A stretch of DNA of 64,000 bases from Diphasiastrum complanatum (GCA_029204225.1 CM055109.1:43589054-43653053); one strand, 5' to 3'. Shown: positions 31,989-45,935, counted from the stretch's first letter. Numbers and translations are program-made. Notes: a model not told the origin generated them from the letters alone.

Positions 31989-33381
31989 TTCTAAGAAATC
32001 AATCTACACAGCTAGTGATCAAGAATGCAAGATAGATGGCATAGGATCTATTCCATTATGCTTAGGATCATCTAAAAGGATAGATCTTGATAATGTTTTG
32101 TATGTTCCATCCATTACAAAAAACTTTCTTAGTGTTGGTCAATTACTGAACAATGGACTAGATGTACATTTCAAGAATGGAGTGTGTTCCATCTTGAAAA
32201 ATAATAAGTGCATGTTAGTGGAATTAAGCAAGGAAGGCTTTTCAAGTTGGATGCTAATGTGGCTATTGAAAGTGTGAATATGGTTAGGAAGGAGTTGACT
32301 CAAGTGGAGCTTTGGCACAAAAGATTGGGCCATCCTAATCTTCAATCAATGGAATCCATGGCATCAAAGGAGCTAGCTCTCGGCCTACCAAAAGCTTTCA
32401 AGAAGTGTGGCAAAGTGTGTGAGGCATGTGGCCTTGCAAAGTCACACAAGACTTCCTACAAGAAATCTTTAACAAGATCTACCTCACCTTTAGATCTTAT
32501 CCATTTGGATGTACATAAAGTAATGGAGGAGCTATAATGTATGTGACTTTTATTGATGATTGTACTAGATACACTTGGATTGAATTATCGCCTAAGAAAA
32601 GCCTTGTATATGAAGCTTTTGTAAAGTTTAAGTCTCTAGTGGAAAAGCAACTTAGTTCTTGAGTTAAAGTTCTAAGATGTGATAATGGAGGAGAGTATAT
32701 CTCCAACAAGATGAGGGACTTCTGTGAGATCAATGGCATTAAGAGAGAACTCACTTGTCCTTACACCCCCCAACAAAATGGGGTGGCTGAGAGGAAAAAT
32801 AGGAGTCTTTGTGAATGTGCAAAGTCTTTAAGACTTGATGCATCTCTACCCATCACTTTTTGGGGGGGAGCCATAACTTGTGCTAGTTACTTATGTAATA
32901 GGCTTCCTAGTAGTGCTATTGGTGGGATCTCACCATTTCAAGCTTTGTTTGGGAATAAGCCCAATGTAAAATATTTTAAAATGTTTGGATGTATATGTTA
33001 TGTCCACATTCCTTTGAAACAAGAAGAAAAGAATATGCAACTTCCTTCAAAGGAATATTTGTAGGCTATAGTGAAAATAGCAAAGGATATAGGATATTTG
33101 ATCCTATTTCAAAGAAAGTAAAAGTTAGCAAGGATGTCTTGTTTGATGAATCTCAAAGTTACAAGTTGTCTTCAAATTCATCTAATCTCTTAGGTGATGA
33201 AGATCTTGCAACACCTGAGGAGGAGCATCTTGAAAGTGATCCGTTTTGGAAGATCAAAATCATGTGCCAAAGGAGCCGAGAAGATCCACAAGGAGCAAGG
33301 CCGAGCCTTCAAGGCTCACATACTTTGAGAAAGGAAAGCAAAGGGAAGACACATCTCCTTCTACCTCTTACTCTTCTCTAA
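31989..33381 (+). pseudogene. Copia-4 integrase
   Basis: Overlapping frames give the zinc region ELWHKRLGHPNLQSMESMAS and CEACGLAKSH. The core follows, with HLDV and FIDDCTRYTW (first Asp), RCDNGGEYISN (second Asp) and YTPQQNGVAERKNRS (Glu), so the D,D,E set is complete. The C-terminal block reads GYRIFDPISKKVKVSKDVLF. Frameshifts occur near 32270, 32530 and 33050, and a stop at about 32660. Confidence 0.87.
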
Positions 33382-34440
33382 CCACAATGCTTGAAGAGCC
33401 ATCATGTTATGAAGATGCAAGTAGATCACAAGTTTGGAGAGATGCAATGCAAGTAGATTTGATGCTTTGATAGATAATCAAACTTGGAATCTTGTACACC
33501 TTCCATATGGGAAGAAGCCACTTGCATGTAAGTGGATCTATAGATTAAAGTACAATAAAGATGGATCTATAAGTAAGTACAAAGCTAGATTTGTTGCTAA
33601 GGGGTTTCTTCAAACTAAAGGCATAGTTTATGAAGAAACATTTGCTCCTATAGCAAAACTTGTAACCATTAGATTGATCAATTGTATTGCTACTTTCTTC
33701 AAGTGGAATCTCTATCAAATGGATGTGACAAATGCTTTTTTGAATGGCTACTTGGAGGAGGAAATATACAAGTTGCAACCCGAGGGCTTCATCAAGGATG
33801 GTGAGGAGGACAAGGTTTGTCACTTAAGGAAGAGCCTATATGGCTTGAAGCAAGCACCTAGAGCTTGGTACTCTAGGTTGCATGATTTTCTCTAATCTCT
33901 TGGCTTTGTGATTAGCTCTTATGGGCCTTCTTTGTACATCAAATGTAATGATGGAAAGATCATCATTTTAGTACTTTATGTTGATGATATCATATTGACA
34001 GGAAACGATGGTGAAGGCGTAAGAAATGTTAAAGTTTCCTTGTCTAGTGAATTCAAGATGGTAGATCTAGGACTTCTTAAGTTCATATTTGGAATAGAAG
34101 TTACTAGAGGTAGTGATTTTACTTTTATAAGTCAATCAAAGTATGCTACTTCCATTCTTGAGAGGTTTGGCATGAAAGATTGTAAAGGGATTGACACTCC
34201 TATGGAGCAAACTTGTAAAGTTACTAATTATTGTGATGAAGCATCCTTTGAGGACATCACACTCTTTGGAAAGCTAATAGGCTCCTTAATCTATTTGACA
34301 ATCACTAGACCAGATTTGAGTTATAGTGTAAGCAAGTTAAGTCAATATATGCAAGGTCCCTTGATGCATCATTGGAAAAGTGCCAAGAGAGTGCTTAGAT
34401 ATGTCCCTTCTACTAGATTTTTTGGCATTCTCTATTGTCG
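33246..34440 (+). pseudogene. Copia-4 reverse transcriptase
   Basis: Frames 33434-33895 and 33908-34480 encode LIDNQTWNLVHLPYGKKPLA, SKYKARFVAKGFLQTKGIVY, MDVTNAFLNGYLEEEIYKLQ, YGLKQAPRAWYSRL and the catalytic box LYVDDIILTGND. LIYLTITRPDLSYSVSKLSQ and KSAKRVLRYVPSTRFFGILY follow. Only a single stop (33893) separates the halves. The coding sequence is cut after FFGILYC by the insertion. Confidence 0.9.
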
Positions 34441-36176
34441 CGACATACCAACAGCAAAATTATTGATATTTGTAGTATAAATGGGTATCGTTCCTACTAG
34501 AGAGCAATAAAAAGGCTAATACTGTCATTATTAGTGCAAAACCAGAAATAACTAAGAATGAATGGAGTGGAGAGGAGAAGTGATTACAAACTAGTCATCA
34601 ATAGATGTTTTCACAAGGGGCTGCTAGTACAACCATATACAAAAAACAAACACCCAGGAGAAAAATGTTGAATACTTCATTATGGTTTTCAGATTCAAAT
34701 GGGAGTGAACTCAAGAAAGCAAATACTTCGGCAAAAGGGAAAGCCACACAATGTTTCCATTATTTTGACATTAGCTTATCATGAATCTATGATCTGCGCA
34801 AATCACAAGATTGAAGGCTAGAGACACTTCACTAATCAGTTCCAGTCCAAGTCACTATGTATAGGCACAAACAATACAGTGCCATAAACTTTCTATTACC
34901 AAAATGAATCACCATGAAAAGCACAGAAGGTATTCACAACAGAAACAAGTTATGTGATTCAGAACACTCAAATTTACATTATCTGTATTCACCATTTGTA
35001 TAGTACAAAGATATATTCATTACAGTCTAGACACTACAAAGAAGAGGGATTGCTACACCTCTATACAAGAATCTGAGAACACAATGGTTCTGAACTTGTA
35101 GATGAATAGCAAAAGCAGTAAATCTACATTAAAGCACCAACAAAGCTTTTGAGCCTATGTTCTACATTGTGTCTGAATGAATTACAATGGCATAAAAATT
35201 GGCATAATATAGCCAGAGAGATCTGTGCTAGAGAGAAGAGGGCTCTGCAACTGCTTCAAGAATGAGAGCAAATTAGTATTTGACATCTGGAATAGGGCTT
35301 TCACAAGCCAATAGCATACTGCCATAGTAGGATCAACAGCTAGAAAGCAGGGTTGAGCAACCAAATCTGCCTCTGGAGCTGCCGTGTAGAAGATGTGATG
35401 GCTTCCAAGAGGTCTGCAAACTGCCATTGGAGAGCAGTAGAGACTGCCATAGGAAGTGCCATGGTGGCTTGCCACCTTCTTACCTACGTGGAGGGATGAA
35501 TGGAAGCATCTGGGTCGCTAGAAATGCGTTTACTGCTTGCTGATGAAGAGCGATGGTGGGCTGGAGATGAAGGGCGATGGTGGGCTGGAAAACCATCTTC
35601 GGATCTACATTTGGGAGAGCAAAGCCTGCCCTAGGAAATCTTGAATAGTGCGAAATGTGCGACAATGTTTCAAAAAATGCGATGGTGGGAGGCTCTGGCT
35701 GCATGGAGGTGCTTCGAGGTAGGCACTAAAGAATGAACGAGGCTCCGAAAATCCTGAATAGTGTGAAATGTGTGACAATGGCCCTTCAGATTTGTAGTGC
35801 CTTGCCTTTGAAAATAGCAGTTTGCCCTTAGGAAATGCGAAGATGGCAGGTTATAGTTAGCCGCTAAAACTGCCATTGAAACTTGACTCTCACACAAAGC
35901 CGAATAATGCGAGAATGCTGACTGGGCTTTAGAATATGACTATAACCTTAAGAACAGCTTGACGAAGGTTCGTGCCTTCTTAAACCAATGACTTTTATAA
36001 CTTAAAAGAGCAACGACTAGGCATAGCCATATGCCAAATTCATAAGTAGTAAAAGGGCTGCCTTAATGCCACAAAACAAATTTAAGTCATACCCCACTGA
36101 ATGCAACTTATGATTAGGCTATACACAACGGAAAAGCAAAGGCTTAAGATTTAGCAATAAAAAGCCGAAATCATTA
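34441..36176. mobile_element. 1.7-kb non-coding insertion in Copia-4, possible solo LTR
   Basis: The interrupted protein resumes on the other side (LLKPGHHIYQ), so this block is an insertion. Flanks share ATTG, with possible imperfect 5-bp duplication (TATTG and AATTG). Inner ends read TGTCGCGACATACC or similar and ..ATCATTAACA, compatible with TG..CA LTR termini. It contains the recurrent CGAAATGTGCGACAATG motif twice (about 35650 and 35768) and an internal repeat of GGGCGATGGTGGGCTGGA (35545-35590). No coding domain is seen. Confidence 0.5.
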
Positions 36177-36663
36177 ACAAATTGTTGAAACCAGGTCACC
36201 ACATCTATCAAGGATCTAACTTGTACTTGAGAGCATTTTCGAATTCAAATTTTGCAGGAGATAAGATGGATAGAAGATCCATAAGTGCATTTGTCAGTTT
36301 TCTTTGTGGAGGAGTGATATCTTGGCTTTCCAAAAAGCAAGATACAATTTCTCTTTCCTCTTGTGAAGTCGAGTACAAGGCATTGAGTTCACAACCAAAG
36401 AACTCCTATGGCTAAGAAGACTTTTGGTGGAGCTTCAAGTGCTAAAGGCCGAGGAGGTCCCTTGCATCTATTGTGACAATCAAGCTTCTCAACAAATTGC
36501 TACCAATCCTATCTTCCATGCTAGAACAAAGCATATTGAGATAGCTCATCACTTTGTGAGGGAGAAGGTACAATCCAAGGAGGTTCAACTTCATCATGTT
36601 CCTTCATCCGAGTGCATAGCTGATATCTTAACCAAACCTTTGGCTAAAGATTCATTTTTTTAA
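36177..36663 (+). pseudogene. Copia-4 RNase H
   Basis: Frames 36182-36415 and 36424-36663 give AFSNSNFAGDKMDRRSISAF, DTISLSSCEVEYKALSS, YCDNQASQQIATNPIFHART and EIAHHFVREKVQSKEVQLHH, then ADILTKPLAKDSFF. A stop at about 36415 separates them. Catalytic residues are present, except that the first motif reads SNSNFAGD. Confidence 0.88.
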
Positions 36664-36721
36664 AGTTAAGAAATGCTCTTGGAGTTGTAGATATGTGTAC
36701 ATTAGACTTGCCAAGTTAGAA

Positions 36722-36732
36722 GTGAGGAGGAG
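36722..36732 (+). other. Copia-4 polypurine tract
   Basis: GTGAGGAGGAG immediately precedes LTR start TGTTAAAATATC. Confidence 0.8.
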
Positions 36733-36836
36733 TGTTAAAATATCACTCCAGCTTGTTGTATCTTGTAGATCTCAAATTCTTGACATGCAAACATGATGAT
36801 TATTAGATTCTTGTCATGCAACAGCTTGAAGTGACA

Positions 36837-37143
36837 TGCATGGTCATTAGGCCACAGATGGCATGACATGCAAGCTTCAAATCTAACATGCAAGCTCTAG
36901 ATCTGACATGCATGGACAATAGGCCATAGATGGCATGACATGCAAGCGTCAAATCTGACATGCAAGCTCTAGATCTGACATGCATGGACAATAGGCCATA
37001 GATGGCATGGCATGCAAGCTTCAAATCTGATATGAAAGCTTTAGATCTGACATGCATGGACAGTAGGCCACAAGTGGCATGACATGCAAGCTTTAGATCT
37101 GACATGCATGGACAATAGGCCACAGATAGTCTGGCATGCAATG
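36837..37143. repeat. 72-bp minisatellite inside the Copia-4 LTR
   Basis: Units start TGCATGG at 36837, 36909, 36981 and 37053 (exact 72-bp spacing), then a 52-bp shortened unit to 37105 and a partial unit. Each holds ATGCAAGC and ATCTGACATGCATGGAC motifs. Confidence 0.9.
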
Positions 37144-37199
37144 GTACCGATCAACCATTCTTACATATGGATAATAGATTCAAGAGCATACCATGGTTT

Positions 37200-37364
<165 letters not shown>

Positions 37365-37442
37365 TTGTGTGTGTGATGTGAAAGAGAGATAGAGATCTGA
37401 GAGGGTTTGAGTTCCAAGAATCCTGCAATCCAGAAATTAACA

Positions 37443-38280
37443 TAGCCTCCTTGAGCTAATGCCTCAATCCTCTTCTCCAAAGCACCTGTACACAATAAAC
37501 AACAAATGGGCAGAGCTTGGATGCAACATACTTCAATCCTCTTGGTAGTGGGACGCATTTCCACTTATATAGAGAGTGGAGAGTCCTTCCAAAGTGAGTG
37601 AGGTGTCAAGTTTAAGTGCATAAGGTGTGAGGAAGACTCCAATTGGACTCACAATAACATATTGCGTAGATTTCGATGTGGACATCCGACGTATGTTCAA
37701 AAATTTCATAGTCGCAATCTGACACGTCAAAGTCCAACGTCCCAATAAAAATCCGAAAATCAGAGTCCGACGATCGGGAAATATGGGCGACAATCAACTT
37801 TTGAAAAGCATGTCGGAATCCGACATGTCGGATTCCAACATTCAGATGTGGATATGACCAGCCATAGTTTCTCAAAAAAAAAATACGTGTAGTCTGACGT
37901 GGATGTCGAAATCCGACGTCCATGTCGGCAAGCCAAAAACCCTGTCCACGACATTTGGCACCTGTCGTTCGGGCCTGAATGGGCATAGACGTCGGATTCC
38001 GATGTGTTTGGAGGACGTTGAAATTTGACGTTTGTTTCAATTCTCGAATTTGAACAATTCAGCGCCTTCTCTCTCACTTTGTTTTTTGCAAGTTAGAGCA
38101 TCTTTGGAGTGATTTGAGGATGATTGAGGGAGATCAATGCTTGAGGGCTTAAGGGCTTGAAGATCAGTGCTTGAGGGTGCTTCAAGATCAGTGATTGAAG
38201 ATCATTGTTTGAGGTTTGTGCTTGATTTTGGTTTGTTTTGCTTTTTGCTTGTTTGTTTGAGGTTGGGGTTTGTTTGTTTG
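37443..38280. repeat. LTR-like sequence rich in GTCGGA/TCCGAC palindromes
   Basis: No gene seen. TATATAGAG near 37567 resembles a TATA box. Between 37680 and 38030 the motif TCCGAC or GTCGGA recurs, including GTCGGAATCCGACATGTCGG at 37811-37830. Further on, 38100-38215 holds degenerate tandem copies of GAAGATCA.TG.TTGAGG. No partner LTR was found. Confidence 0.4.
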
Positions 38281-38304
38281 TTTTAAGAAGAGATAGAGAG
38301 TATG

Positions 38305-39885
<1,581 letters not shown>

Positions 39886-40598
39886 CATTCAAGTAATGAG
39901 CATCCTGAAAACCAAAGGCCGACTACATGTTTTCGGACCTTTACACTTTTTCCCTTTGAGATTTTTTGCCTTAGCCATTTTTTAGACACCTTCAGTTTTT
40001 TCGCCTTTTTCGCCCCTTCGCGAAAAATGCGACAAAGTGGCCAATATGACTTAAAAACCATTTTAAGACACCTTCGGCTTTTTCGATTTTTTCGTTGTCT
40101 TTAGTTTAAGGAACCTTCAACTTTTTCGTCTTTTTTGCTGCCTTCAGTCTAAGGGCACCTTCAAGATTTGCATACCTTCAGTCTAAGGGCACCTTCAGAT
40201 TTTTCGCGGTTTTTGCTACATTGGCAGACCGACGTCGCCAACTTATCATAAACCCTAAAACAGCTGGAGAAACAAACATCCTAAGGGCGGTTACCAACTT
40301 TGTACATATGCAAAATTGGAGTAAATGGCAGTTAAGGCATAAGATATTTTTCTCTCAACACTTGTAAATATATATACTAGCTGAATCAAGCTATGTAAGT
40401 GTTAATTGAGTTCCTCTTTCAATTAGAGTTATCTGTAGCCAGCGTTATCACGCTCAACAAGCTGAAGTTATTACTTCAAGCCATTGTACTCATTTTTTAT
40501 ATTAATCAGAGTGCAATTTTTGTTTTACGCAATTTGTATGAATCATTCTACTTGAATATTTCTGTTGCTAAATATTGCGTTTCCATTTGACCCTATTC
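39886..40598 (+). other. LTR-like sequence with repeated CACCTTCAG motif
   Basis: ACCTTCA(G/A) followed by TCTAAGGGC and TTTTTCG(C) stretches recur between 39980 and 40220. CGCGAAAAATGCGAC occurs at 40019-40033. An AT-rich TATA-like run AAATATATATACTAG lies at 40366-40380, in plus orientation. No partner repeat in the window, so the LTR assignment is tentative. No gene seen. Confidence 0.35.
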
Positions 40599-40599
40599 A

Positions 40600-40676
40600 C
40601 CATGATTGAGAATGGGCAACCTCTAGAAAATAAGTGCCAATGACCATGATTGAGGATGGGCAACCTCTAGAAAAAA
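40600..40676. repeat. Short tandem duplication, about 35 bp x2
   Basis: CCATGATTGAGAATGGGCAA and CCATGATTGAGGATGGGCAA, each followed by CCTCTAGAAAA. Confidence 0.75.
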
Positions 40677-40783
40677 GAGCCTAGGAATTGATGGACATTA
40701 TGCAAAACAAGATGGGCATATACCTTGGCTCTTCCTGAGGAAGATTGCACTTGGGTGAATTCCCAAGTTGTAACCATGAAAAA

Positions 40784-41716
40784 TTATACCAAGATAAAGT
40801 GCAATAGGCCTAAATATGAGGTTTCAAAAACCATACCAAGATCAAGTATTACGGCATCAATCTGCTGCTCATCACTTCCCATAATAATAATATCATCAAC
40901 ATAAAGCAATATAATGATGATATAATCTGAAGTATGCTTGACATAAAGAGTAGATTCGCTAGGACTATTAGTAAACCCTCGATTACAAAAGTAGGCATGT
41001 ATCTTTTGATACCACATCCTTGGAGCTTGCTTTAGTCCATAAGGTGCCTTCTTGAGAAGACAAATTTTATCTTCTTGGCCTTCAACCAAAAAACTAGCAG
41101 GTTGTTGAAGGTACACTTCCTCATTGAGGTCACCATTGAGGAATGTTGTCTTTATGTCAAGTTGTCGCAAACGCCAACCAAAGTGGGCAGCCAAAGAGGA
41201 TACTACCCTCACGATAGTCATCCGAGCAGTAGGAGAAAAAGTCTCCTCATAATCAATCCCCTTACGTTGAGCATAGCCTTTGGCAACGAGCCTTGCCTTG
41301 TACCTTTCAATGGTACCATCTGCCTTATACTTGATTTTGTATACCCATTTAGAACCAATTGCCTTCTTCCCATGAGGAAGGTCAACAAGAACCCAAATCT
41401 GGTTCTTCATAAGTGAGTCATATTCATCTTGCATCGGATCCTCCCAACATTTTACTCCCTTGGCCTGCTCATAGAAAACAGGTTCTTCTGCAATATCTCC
41501 ATGAGATGTAAGAGCAAAATCTGAAAAATTAGCATAGTCCACTGATTTTGTAGAGGCACGTGTCTTTCCATCATAAAATGAACTTACTTTGATGTCCCGC
41601 AAAGTCGACAACAGCCACTGTGGGACTGTTTTGGGCTGTCCAACAGCCATGTCTCTTCTTACAATTTGTTGTCCAAGATCCTCCGACACCACACTTGGTT
41701 GTCCAAGATCTTCCAA
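40784..41716 (-). pseudogene. Copia-5 reverse transcriptase (3' truncated)
   Basis: A 310-codon open frame, the longest in the window. It holds a linker (residues 1-100), then SLMKNQIWVLVDLPHGKKAI, TIERYKARLVAKGYAQRKGI, QLDIKTTFLNGDLNEEVYLQ, YGLKQAPRMWYQKI and the intact catalytic box LLYVDDIIIMGSD. It terminates at LGLLHFILV, about 20 residues into the thumb region, with downstream sequence unrelated. Integrity suggests recent insertion or short decay time compared with Copia-1 and Copia-2. Confidence 0.9.
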
Positions 41717-41830
41717 AACTGGTCCTTGTTGTCCAACAGTTCCTGCAGGCTGATGGACGGTTCTTGATGAACCTTAGGCTCTAGACTTGATGAGGTGTTG
41801 GGCAGGTCGAAACTGGTTGATTGTTGTCCC

Positions 41831-42909
41831 TTATCTCCAGCAATAGAAGATGGTACCAAATCTGGAAAAACTTCCAACATTCACACTATGTGGGCTGTCC
41901 CCCTTCAAGATATGAGTTGGGGCCACATCCAATGAATTCTTTTCATCAAAATGCACATCACGACTAACAATAATCTTGTTAGTGCTCAAATTGAACAGCC
42001 TATAGCCTTTGCTTTCACTACTATAGCCAACAAAAATGGATTTAACTCCTTTATCCTCAAGCTTTGTACGAAGTTTATTCAGAACAAAAGCATAAGCCGT
42101 ACAACCAAAAAATGCAAAAGTGAGAGATTGTAGGCTTCTTTCCATACCAAACTTCATAAGGAGTTAATACTTTCAATGCTTTAGTAGGACAACGATTGCT
42201 TATGTATGCTATCGTTATAACCGCTTCAACCCAAAACTTGTGAGGCAGCCCCTTTGCTTTGAGCATGCAACGGGCCATCTCCATAAGTGTGCGATTCTTT
42301 CGCTCAGCAACATTATTTTGTTGAGGCATATAGGGAGTTGTCATTTGATGTAGAAATCCCTTTTCTCGAAGAAATGCACCGAACGTATTCTTAATGTATT
42401 CCCCTCCTCGATTGGTGCATAGGGTCTTCAAAGAATGCCCAAACTAATTTTTCACCATTGCTAGAAAATCTTTGAAACGTTGAAAAACTTTCAATTCAGC
42501 CTTCATAGGATAGATCCATGTCAAACGGGAAAAGTCATAAAAAAAAAGTCACAAAATAGATGCACTTTCCAATGGATTTGGTCCTCATTGGACCACAAAC
42601 ATCACTATGAACCAAATCAAATTTATCAAGAACCTTTATAGTTCCATCAATTGGAAAAGGTTTCCTTTGAAACTTTCCAAGTATGCACCCCTCGCATACA
42701 TGTCCTTCCGGCTTCTCAATAGTAGGAATGTCTTCTACCATATTAAATGTCTTCAGCTTCTTCAAACTTGCAAAGTTGAGATGCCCTTGTGTGCCACAAT
42801 TCAGCCAACTCCAATGATTGTGATGTAGAAGCAACAACACATGTAGAGGGACTTCGTTGCTCATAGGTATCCATAATGAATAAGCCAGCATGCATTGTTC
42901 CCAAAACAA
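41831..42909 (-). pseudogene. Copia-5 integrase with Asp-to-Asn change
   Basis: Frames 42909-42535 carry HLNFASLKKLKTFNMV, CEGCILGKFQRKPF and LVHSDVCGPMRTKS (first Asp). The frame 42431-42075 has LCTNRGGEYIKN, where the expected second catalytic Asp (TDRGGEY) is Asn, then PQQNNVAERKNRTLME with the Glu. The frame 42157-41831 has YSSESKGYRLFNLS. Stops or frameshifts separate the three. Confidence 0.87.
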
Positions 42910-43440
42910 TAATCAAGAGTGATCTTTTAGGATCCTTGACAAGACACTTATCTTCTTGGAACTCAACAACTAGTCCTTGCTTCAACATAGTTAAAACCGA
43001 AAGAAGATTCTTCTTGATTCCCAAAACATAAAGCACATTCTTAATGTACTTTTCTTCACCATTAGGCAAAATGATGGCTACAATTCCAATTCCATGAATA
43101 GAATAAGATGCATCATCCGCACATTGTAACTTACTTCCATTTTGCACTTTCACTAATTTAGTGAATGCTTCTTTACAAGAAGTCATATGACGAGTAGCAC
43201 CACTATCGATCACCCATTCAATGTGCTGAAAATCAGCAACTTGCAAACAGAAGCTGAATTCCTCATAGATGCAGTAGTACTAGTAGAAGCAATATTAGAC
43301 ACAAAAGCATAGTCTTGGTTGAAGAGATCACCACTAGAGCTATGGCAGTCATGGATGGAAACTGGATTTTGATCACCATTTCTCCACCATTTGTCAACAA
43401 ACTTGATGCAGCTATCCGTACAATTATAGTACCCTACTGT
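42743..43440 (-). pseudogene. Copia-5 protease and gag end
   Basis: The frame 43246-42743 begins MQVADFQHIEWVIDSGATRH and contains the protease site VIDSGATRHMTS, then KYIKNVLYVLGIKKNLLSVL and the start of the integrase zinc region (ELWHTR). Upstream to about 43440, minus-strand sequence includes KFVDKWWRNGDQN and CHSSSGD, probably the gag end, with stops. Confidence 0.8.
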
Positions 43441-44559
43441 ATTTCACATGTGTGGAACCGAAAATAGCAATAAATGATCATTCTACACATAGAATTGCAA
43501 GATAACATCATGAGAGTGCACCAATGAGTAGTAGCACCCAAAGAGAACCATGTATAATGATGAAATGAGAGAGAAGATGTATCTCATCATGAGTTACATC
43601 CTTTTATAGCACATCCAGACTCTATTTGGCCACTTGGCGGGTCTAGATTCAAAGTACCCAAAGTTCAAATTTGACTCTCTCAAACTCGACTACCAACTTT
43701 CCCACATTTCAAAAAGTGTTTATTGAATGTTTAAACTAATATAACTTCAAAAAGTTTCTCTCTAAGTCTAAAATGAGTTTTGGCCTCATATTGACAATTT
43801 ACCAAAATATGACTAAACTTGTTGAAATCTCTCAAAATGAGCTTGTTTGCTCATAGCAAATTGCATACGGAAGAGAGAGAGGAAGGAAAATGCATAAGAG
43901 AGAGGAGTCCATCGATGCTCCATTCACTCCTTTTTGCATACCAAGAGCTCCAGTCAGGAAAGTGGCCAATTTTGAAAAGTAGCAGTCATGTGCATTTGCT
44001 ATCCATATGAATGTATTCTTGTGGGCTTTAAACATACATAATATAAACGGAAGTACTTCTTTGCCATGTAAGTAGTAATGAAGGCATTCTTTTCTGTGCC
44101 CATAGAGGTCTCAAATGAATTATTATTTTTATCTGGATAAGCTGCAAATCCGGACTAGGTAATCTTTCTAAGGCAAGACTTCTGACAAATTGAACACAAA
44201 TAAAACAAGGATTGTGTTGTGCTTTATCTACCCCATTAATAATAAATGAGAAGTAATCCAAATACTTCCATTATTAACATCTTTCAATCGATTACCAGAC
44301 AAACAGTTACCATGTAACCATTTAGTGTTCCTCAAGTGCTTAATAGCCAAATTCTTGCATAGCAATGCTTGTTTAGAACAAGAAACCTTATCAATAAACT
44401 AATAGGTAGGTTAAAAAGCTGCTAGTTCAAACCAACCATGATAAAGTTCAGAAGCAACTTAATTGTTATTAGATTGTCGTATAGTAATGTGTCAGCCCTT
44501 TACAAAGATTTTTTTTTAAGGCTTTATTGTTTAAAATTCTGCAATCCATAGAGACTACA
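43441..44559. other. Unassigned, partly LTR-like
   Basis: No recognised gene. A minus-strand TATAAAAGG lies near 43605. A minus-strand stretch at 44220-44400 reads ALLCKNLAIKHLRNTKW and may belong to the coding relic at 44560-45210. Confidence 0.3.
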
Positions 44560-45210
44560 TGCATAAAAAGTTGAGACAAACTCCTTTAGGTATTTACTTG
44601 TTGAACAACAACATGTAGTAGAGTCATTAAAGCTAACATCACAAAAGTCTTCATAAGGTTTGTACCAATCACCTTGATAGGAGGCTGATAACTCCAACCA
44701 AAAACAATATTATCAAAACAGTCATCAATAGAGCCAAAAATGTATAGTAAAGTCTCGACATAAAATTGCTTGACGTTGATATTCTCAAAACTCCTATTAC
44801 AGTAATGTAAATGCAGAACAGCCTTCCTTTTGTCGATATGATTACTAAGTTGAACCTACTTCACGACATTGACAGCCAAAACTCTTTTTATTTCCTCTTC
44901 AACTTGCACAGGGGTCAATCTCTATAAAAGTTCAGTTTCTTAATCGATAACCTTTCCTTTCCACTGCTGCTTTGTCCACCTTTGCCTATGTATGGTACAT
45001 ATCTCCTTTTTTTTCTACCACTTTCAGAAACCATTTAGTTTGGATTGTTTGGATTAAAAGTCACAAGTCTTTTGTTTGAATTATGAAAGTATCTGTCTTG
45101 GGAAGTAGAAAAGCTCAGTTTCTGTAATAGTCTTTCAATCTTACGTATGTTTTCAACGTCCCCAAGTTTAGAAAGGAGTTTGCAAGAAGGATCAAGTGGC
45201 AATTCATTTA
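44560..45210 (-). pseudogene. Unrecognised minus-strand coding relic
   Basis: Interrupted minus-strand translation from about 45210 to 44560 has protein-like composition. Blocks include IERLLQKLSFSTSQDRYF, KRLVTFNPNNPN, KRRYVPYIGKGG, PVQVEEEIKRVLAVNVVK, HLHYCNRSFENINVKQFY, LLYIFGSIDDCFDNIVFG and KTFVMLALMTLL. At least four stops interrupt it. I do not recognise the family. It could be a decayed host gene or an unusual transposon protein. Confidence 0.35.
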
Positions 45211-45359
45211 AACTTCAATCATGTATTGCCTGTCATAACAAAAGGTAATATGGACTTTAACAAATGCCTAGCTTCTATAACCAAAGAAAAAAGGCATTGA
45301 ATTGGTTTTGCATGGAAGCACTAGGAAATAATTTGCTAAGGTTGTTCATTATGAACTAC

Positions 45360-45935
45360 ACAGCATGGTCAAACCACACCCCTAGCAACTCCCTACGACA
45401 TCAGAGACGTTACTTTCGAGCTTCATCCGAAGAAGAAATTCTTCACCCTTAGAAGGTTTGATGCAGATAGTGTTTCGAGTCACCTCAACACGTTCAAAAA
45501 TCTCTTGGAGCAGATGACTGCAACTGGCTCAGTCATAGAATATTCTGATGCACTCATGACTCTATTATCGAGTCTACCTGAAGCCTACGAAAATTGGGTA
45601 ACGACAATTTCTACCCAGGAGCACCTCACTCTATCAAGAGTAATTTCGCTGCTCCTACAAGAGGAGATTAGAAGATCAACATATTCCTCCTCAAGCTCAA
45701 GATCGGATCCTCAAGCTCTATATTCAAAAAACTAGAAGTTTAGATCCAAGAGATCTACAAAGTCAGGCTATACTGACAAGAAGAGCGACATGCAGTCTGG
45801 ACCAAATTCCGGTTCAGAATCGAATTCAAGCTCTTCATCATTCCAACCAGTGCAGACAACTTTCATGACCAAATTGAGAAGCACTTTCTTCATCTAGATC
45901 CTCAACAAAGACTAAAGGGTGTGGAGAAAGAGGTG
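45360..45935 (+). pseudogene. Copia-6 gag fragment (UBN2-type)
   Basis: Plus-strand reading gives FDADSVSSHLNTFKNLLEQM, EYSDALMTLLSSLPEAYENW and RVISLLLQEEIRR, the gag polyprotein signature of copia elements. It continues, with a stop at 45736, into a Ser-rich linker. No pol domain follows, so it is a lone fragment. Confidence 0.75.

Larger units (their letters stand above)
40784..43440 (-). mobile_element. Copia-5: Ty1/copia fragment (protease to RT)
   Basis: A minus-strand remnant from a zinc-knuckle/gag end (about 43440) through protease and integrase into RT. RT ends abruptly after LGLLHFILV at 40784, and RNase H and the 3' LTR are missing. A minus-strand TATAAAAGG box near 43605 suggests the 5' LTR lies above 43440, but no PBS of the usual type is seen. 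Confidence 0.83.

Noticed and set aside
36837-37143. CRISPR-like array of 72-bp spaced repeats
   Set aside because: The repeat is the whole 72-bp unit with no distinct spacers, it lies in an LTR, and the genome is a plant. It is a minisatellite.
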